The position numbers and the translations under genes are program-made. 12,299 nt of DNA, taken from positions 1 to 12,299 of the forward strand of contig JAILIJ010000016.1 in assembly GCA_024695315.1 (NCBI GenBank), in the 5' to 3' direction. Below, one piece after another: positions 9,251 to 12,299 of this stretch (the stretch's first letter is position 1; each line of letters begins with the position of its first letter). Under the pieces are notes generated by a model. The model was not told the DNA's origin, did no database searches, and saw only the letters and a program-made list of their open reading frames with translations. This stretch comes from Bacteroidaceae bacterium. Lineage in GTDB: Bacteria > Bacteroidota > Bacteroidia > Bacteroidales > Bacteroidaceae.

Positions 9251-12094
9251 TTAACGACGTTTAGCATTTGAACTTACCTGTACGAGAGGTTTGCGTGTAT
9301 ATGAGAACTGTGTTGGAGCATCATATAGAAGCACACCATCGATACCATGTATTACAACAGATGAAGAGTTGTCAAGAGTAGCAGAATATGGATTTTTGAT
9401 AGCAGAACTACTCTTATACCAATATTCATTAGCCATCATATTGTAAAGTCCATTGTCGATATTAACATTTCGTGTATTTCCAGTCACATCGGTTACTGTT
9501 AAAGAAGAATTAGTGACCTGTACATTGAGGCTGTATGGTCGTCCAGAAGTATAGTAACCTGTTTGATAAATCTCTCCTGTTTCCTCATTGAAGTCGGTAG
9601 CAGGAATAAGCTGAGTCTTACCTGATTCGTATTCACCAGAATTGAATCCATTATCGACATAAATAGAGTTATCTTGAATGTGATACTTTATGAAGTCAAG
9701 CATCTCTTCTCTTACTCTATCGGCAGAGTCACCTGCACAACATCCTAACGCAGCAACGACACTATCCTGCTCTACGTCTGTCAATCCATCAAAATATTCA
9801 TCGAACAACTCCGCATTATGAAGTTTTATTGAATCTGGGAATGTTGGATACTTACTAATACAAGCATTTATAGCATCATTAGTAGGTGCATAAAGAGTAT
9901 AGTGGTAGTTGTTGAGCAAGTATGTTGCCTTGTAACTAGAAGTAACGTCCTCAGCACCAACAGAACCTTTTGACTTTAGGTTGAAAAGGTTACCATATAC
10001 CTGGTCACCAGCCTGCCATCCGTCCTTTGCATTATTCTTAGAAATAGCTCCTGAACTCTTAAGCATCCAGAAGAAATAAGAGAACTCAGGGTGTTCAGCA
10101 AGGGTTTTTGCAACTGACTTCTGAGTAGTAGATACGATTTCATCAGAAATCAGAGAATAACCATTAGACTTTTCGAAAGTCTGCTTTACCTTTGCTGCTT
10201 TGTCACTCTCCATCTGTAATGTACCATATATATTGCTTCCAGCATCTACACCATCAACTTTAACGAATGTATTGCCTTTAGTCTTATAGTATTTCTTACC
10301 TGGCACGTATTCCTGTGTTACAATAATATTATCAAGAATGTACTCCAAACGGTCCTTAATATAAGTATTAGATGTACCATTCTTAATAGTAGTTATTTTT
10401 TCACCTATCTTCTCCCATGTGCCATCTGAGTTGAGCTGACACTGGTAAACATCAACATAGATACGCTTTGCAGCAGCCTGTGATGCGTCATAATGGAACT
10501 CCCATAATTGTGGAATGTCCTGTCCATAAGATACTGGATCAACGTATGACATCATAGCTGTGTTTGTTGGTATCATGAAGATATAACGTGATACTGTTGA
10601 GTTTAAGTAAGCGTCGTACTCCATGTTGCCAATGGCATTTTCGATTATCTTAAACTGTGTAGTATCAATTACAGCAGGGAAAAGAACTGATGAGTATGCT
10701 GTAGGTGCAAATACTCTATTAGTAAGGTATACAACACCATTACATGCAAGGAACACACTATCTATATCATCTGTTGTGATTCCCATTTTCTCATTTGCAT
10801 CATTAAGCACATCATCGAAACGAGAAGGTACAGACTGATTGAAAGATACAAGCTGGTTTACTCGTATAAGGTCATCAAGAACTGAATTTGGTACTTCCTC
10901 GAGTGAACCATACATATCTATGATTTCCTTTGCACTTCCTCCGTCAGTAGCTGTTCCATTGAGCCATGCTGTCATCGCCTCGTTTGATGGCACAAGCATA
11001 ACTGCCATGTCTTCCATCATACCATCACGTGTGTTAGAAACAGCTGGAATAAGTGCATTCCATCCTGGATCGTACTTTAGTGATGCATCAAAAGAACCGC
11101 CATTCTTATCTGTAGAAAATGCAACATCTTTTGTAGATGTAGAACCTGCAGAACGATCTGAGAAGTAGCGCTTAACAAACACAGAGTCATAATTTGTACC
11201 CTTGTTCAAATTATATGCTGATGTTAGACGTACAGAATCGTATGGAGCGGCAAATCTTTCAATTATACTGCTGTAAATTGACATATTAGGCTTTTTACGT
11301 ATAACTTCAGCCATATTGTCAAGTGGCAAAATCACCTTATCAACCTGATGAACGAAACCGTTTTTACAGAAGATATTTGCGTTGATAACCTTTGAGTTAT
11401 TAACATAAACGGTATCATTTTGACGTGTTCCCTCTGGCTGATTGTAAATAAAGTCGATGTCAGAATTTGTAATCTTATTTGAAGATAGATACTTGGCTGT
11501 AAAATGCAACATTGGAGCTGCATTTGAAGCATCGGTAAAGAGCACGATAGAATCGTGGTTAGCGCGAATTTCATTGAAGCGATCGTTATCTGGTAGGAGT
11601 GCATCAGCCTCTACAGATTTTGACGCTACAACAAGCACAGAGTCATAAAGAGTCTGTGATGATGAACGACGACATACTTCACCTTTTACAGGTCCTTCAG
11701 CTGTTGAAAGCATAGAAGTTGAATAAGGGTTGTCAATCATGGCAGAGTTTAACAAAAGTTTTCTCTGGGCATCAGACAAGTCTTCGTACTTCGTTACTCC
11801 CCATTTGTTTGATTTGAAGAATGAAGCAAAGGCGTCATCGTTTGCAACGAACATGGTTTTACTACCTGTCTTAGACAAGATATCTTTCTGCCCAAGATCA
11901 TCAATTAACCGCAAAGTATTGGTAAAATTTCCTTGTTCTTGTAGATAACCATAGATACTGTTAAGGCCCGAAGGCTGCTCGGTATCAAGGTCATACTTGT
12001 CAGAGCAAGAGTAAATTCCAAATCCTGCAGCAAACAGAGCTCCCCCAACAAAGAGGTGTCTGCATAGCTTTTTTCTTTGAATTTTACACAGCAT
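9251..12094 (-). CDS. Multi-FAS1 (about four units) surface lipoprotein, first gene of the operon
   Basis: This 947-residue protein starts with a long basic signal peptide and lipobox I-Y-S-C (Cys30), followed by S-D-K-Y-D, compatible with surface export. Four FAS1-like units can be traced. Unit 1 is about 45-257, with T-M-F-V-A-N-D-D-A-F-A at 80-90 and closing N-G-F-V-H-Q-V-D-K-V-I-L-P at 245-257. Unit 2 is about 259-466, with A-V-M-L-V-P-S-N-E-A at 364-373 and closing N-G-V-V-Y-L-T-N-R-V at 452-461. Unit 3 is about 470-626, with I-F-M-I-P-T-N-T-A at 505-513 and F-H at 533-534. Unit 4 is about 640-925, with Y-T-L-Y-A-P-T-N-D-A at 732-741, F-I-K-Y-H at 801-805 and closing V-V-I-H-G-I-D-G-V-L-L at 913-923. 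The C-terminus is basic (A-K-R-R). FAS1 domains are known as adhesion and ligand-binding modules. Its position 12 nt before susC implies co-expression with the transporter. The ATG at 12094 is preceded only by an A/T-rich leader without a Shine-Dalgarno. Boundaries of units 2 and 3 are approximate; the ligand is unknown. Confidence 0.9.
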   Translation of the reverse strand: MLCKIQRKKLCRHLFVGGALFAAGFGIYSCSDKYDLDTEQPSGLNSIYGYLQEQGNFTNTLRLIDDLGQKDILSKTGSKTMFVANDDAFASFFKSNKWGVTKYEDLSDAQRKLLLNSAMIDNPYSTSMLSTAEGPVKGEVCRRSSSQTLYDSVLVVASKSVEADALLPDNDRFNEIRANHDSIVLFTDASNAAPMLHFTAKYLSSNKITNSDIDFIYNQPEGTRQNDTVYVNNSKVINANIFCKNGFVHQVDKVILPLDNMAEVIRKKPNMSIYSSIIERFAAPYDSVRLTSAYNLNKGTNYDSVFVKRYFSDRSAGSTSTKDVAFSTDKNGGSFDASLKYDPGWNALIPAVSNTRDGMMEDMAVMLVPSNEAMTAWLNGTATDGGSAKEIIDMYGSLEEVPNSVLDDLIRVNQLVSFNQSVPSRFDDVLNDANEKMGITTDDIDSVFLACNGVVYLTNRVFAPTAYSSVLFPAVIDTTQFKIIENAIGNMEYDAYLNSTVSRYIFMIPTNTAMMSYVDPVSYGQDIPQLWEFHYDASQAAAKRIYVDVYQCQLNSDGTWEKIGEKITTIKNGTSNTYIKDRLEYILDNIIVTQEYVPGKKYYKTKGNTFVKVDGVDAGSNIYGTLQMESDKAAKVKQTFEKSNGYSLISDEIVSTTQKSVAKTLAEHPEFSYFFWMLKSSGAISKNNAKDGWQAGDQVYGNLFNLKSKGSVGAEDVTSSYKATYLLNNYHYTLYAPTNDAINACISKYPTFPDSIKLHNAELFDEYFDGLTDVEQDSVVAALGCCAGDSADRVREEMLDFIKYHIQDNSIYVDNGFNSGEYESGKTQLIPATDFNEETGEIYQTGYYTSGRPYSLNVQVTNSSLTVTDVTGNTRNVNIDNGLYNMMANEYWYKSSSAIKNPYSATLDNSSSVVIHGIDGVLLYDAPTQFSYTRKPLVQVSSNAKRR

Positions 12095-12177
12095 ATTGTT
12101 AGAATAGATTGTTATAATTCTTTTAATTAAAGTGTATTAGTAAAATATTTGAGTCACAAAAAACTTTTCACGGCAAC

Positions 12178-12189
12178 ATTTGCGCAAAT
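12178..12189. promoter_or_regulatory. Perfect 12-bp palindrome in the operon leader, possible operator
   Basis: The bases ATTTGCGCAAAT equal their own reverse complement. The site lies 83 bp upstream of the first start codon and is GC-centred within AT-rich sequence. It has no loop, so it suits a dimeric DNA-binding protein better than an RNA hairpin. A 12-bp palindrome could arise by chance in a leader of this size at roughly the few-percent level, so the regulatory role is only an inference. Confidence 0.3.
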
Positions 12190-12218
12190 TGACCGATTGC
12201 GGTTTTTCATAACTATTG

Positions 12219-12250
12219 CAAAGGAACAAAAAATTATGTAAACAAACAAA
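12219..12250 (-). promoter_or_regulatory. Candidate Bacteroidota-type promoter for the FAS1-susC-susD operon
   Basis: On the minus strand, TTTG at 12250-12247 is followed after 20 nt by TTCCTTTG at 12226-12219. The known Bacteroides consensus is TTTG at -33 and TAnnTTTG at -7; the second element here has five of the six fixed bases. Transcription would begin near 12212 and give a leader of about 118 nt. A/T-rich sequence makes chance matches easy, and a weaker alternative (TTTG at 12160-12157, with TACACTTTA at 12136-12128, which has one base too many between TA and TTT) lies closer to the gene. Confidence 0.3.
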
Positions 12251-12299
12251 ATTTCACATAAAGAAATGTCACAAAGACACTTTTTTAACAATTTAAGGA

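Larger units (their letters stand above)
12095..12299 (-). other. Non-coding leader and upstream intergenic region of the operon
   Basis: These 205 bases at the right edge contain no convincing reading frame on either strand and are more AT-rich than the genes. They hold the candidate promoter and the palindrome described separately. No riboswitch fold, tRNA or strong terminator could be recognised, and the gene beyond the right edge is unknown. All other gaps between genes in the window are 22 nt or shorter. Confidence 0.7.

Noticed and set aside
12192..12203. Small hairpin ACCG-ATTG-CGGT followed by a T-run on the plus strand, resembling an intrinsic terminator
   Set aside because: The stem is only 4 bp and no plus-strand gene precedes it; it is too weak to call.
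12251..12267. Inverted repeat ATTTC-N7-GAAAT near the right edge
   Set aside because: Five-base arms in AT-rich sequence are expected by chance, and it does not extend on either side.
1..12299. CRISPR arrays, tRNA or rRNA genes, insertion sequences and long direct repeats
   Set aside because: Nothing with the required repeat periodicity, RNA fold or transposase sequence was seen; the window is almost entirely filled by five protein genes.

Overview
The window comes from a member of the Bacteroidota, most likely a Bacteroidales species of the Bacteroides/Prevotella type. The evidence is a SusC/SusD outer-membrane nutrient-uptake pair, surface lipoproteins with Bacteroidota-style signal peptides, start codons preceded by A/T-rich sequence with no recognisable Shine-Dalgarno, and AT-rich codon use. 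The genus is an inference.

All recognised coding sequence is on the minus strand, so the operon reads from right to left. Positions 12095-12299 are a non-coding leader with a weak candidate promoter and a perfect 12-bp palindrome. Then come, in order: a 947-residue lipoprotein with about four fasciclin (FAS1) units (12094-9251); a 1117-residue SusC/RagA-type TonB-dependent transporter (9238-5885); a 625-residue SusD-like binding lipoprotein (5869-3992); a 691-residue lipoprotein with two FAS1 units and a C-terminal beta-rich module (3985-1910); and a further FAS1 lipoprotein that starts at 1887 and runs off the left edge with 629 residues visible. The gaps between genes are 12, 15, 6 and 22 nt, so one polycistronic message is likely.

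By analogy with known SusCD systems, SusC would be the TonB-powered barrel and SusD its hinged lid. The three FAS1 lipoproteins would be accessory ligand-capture or adhesion proteins around that complex, in the role that SusE/SusF-type surface glycan-binding proteins play elsewhere. No glycoside hydrolase, lyase, peptidase, sigma/anti-sigma pair or hybrid two-component regulator is visible, so the substrate cannot be named.

The most notable features are the use of FAS1 lipoproteins on both sides of a SusCD pair, the position of the largest one before susC, and a C-terminal module that appears to be shared by the two downstream proteins. No RNA genes, mobile elements, CRISPR arrays or long DNA repeats were seen.
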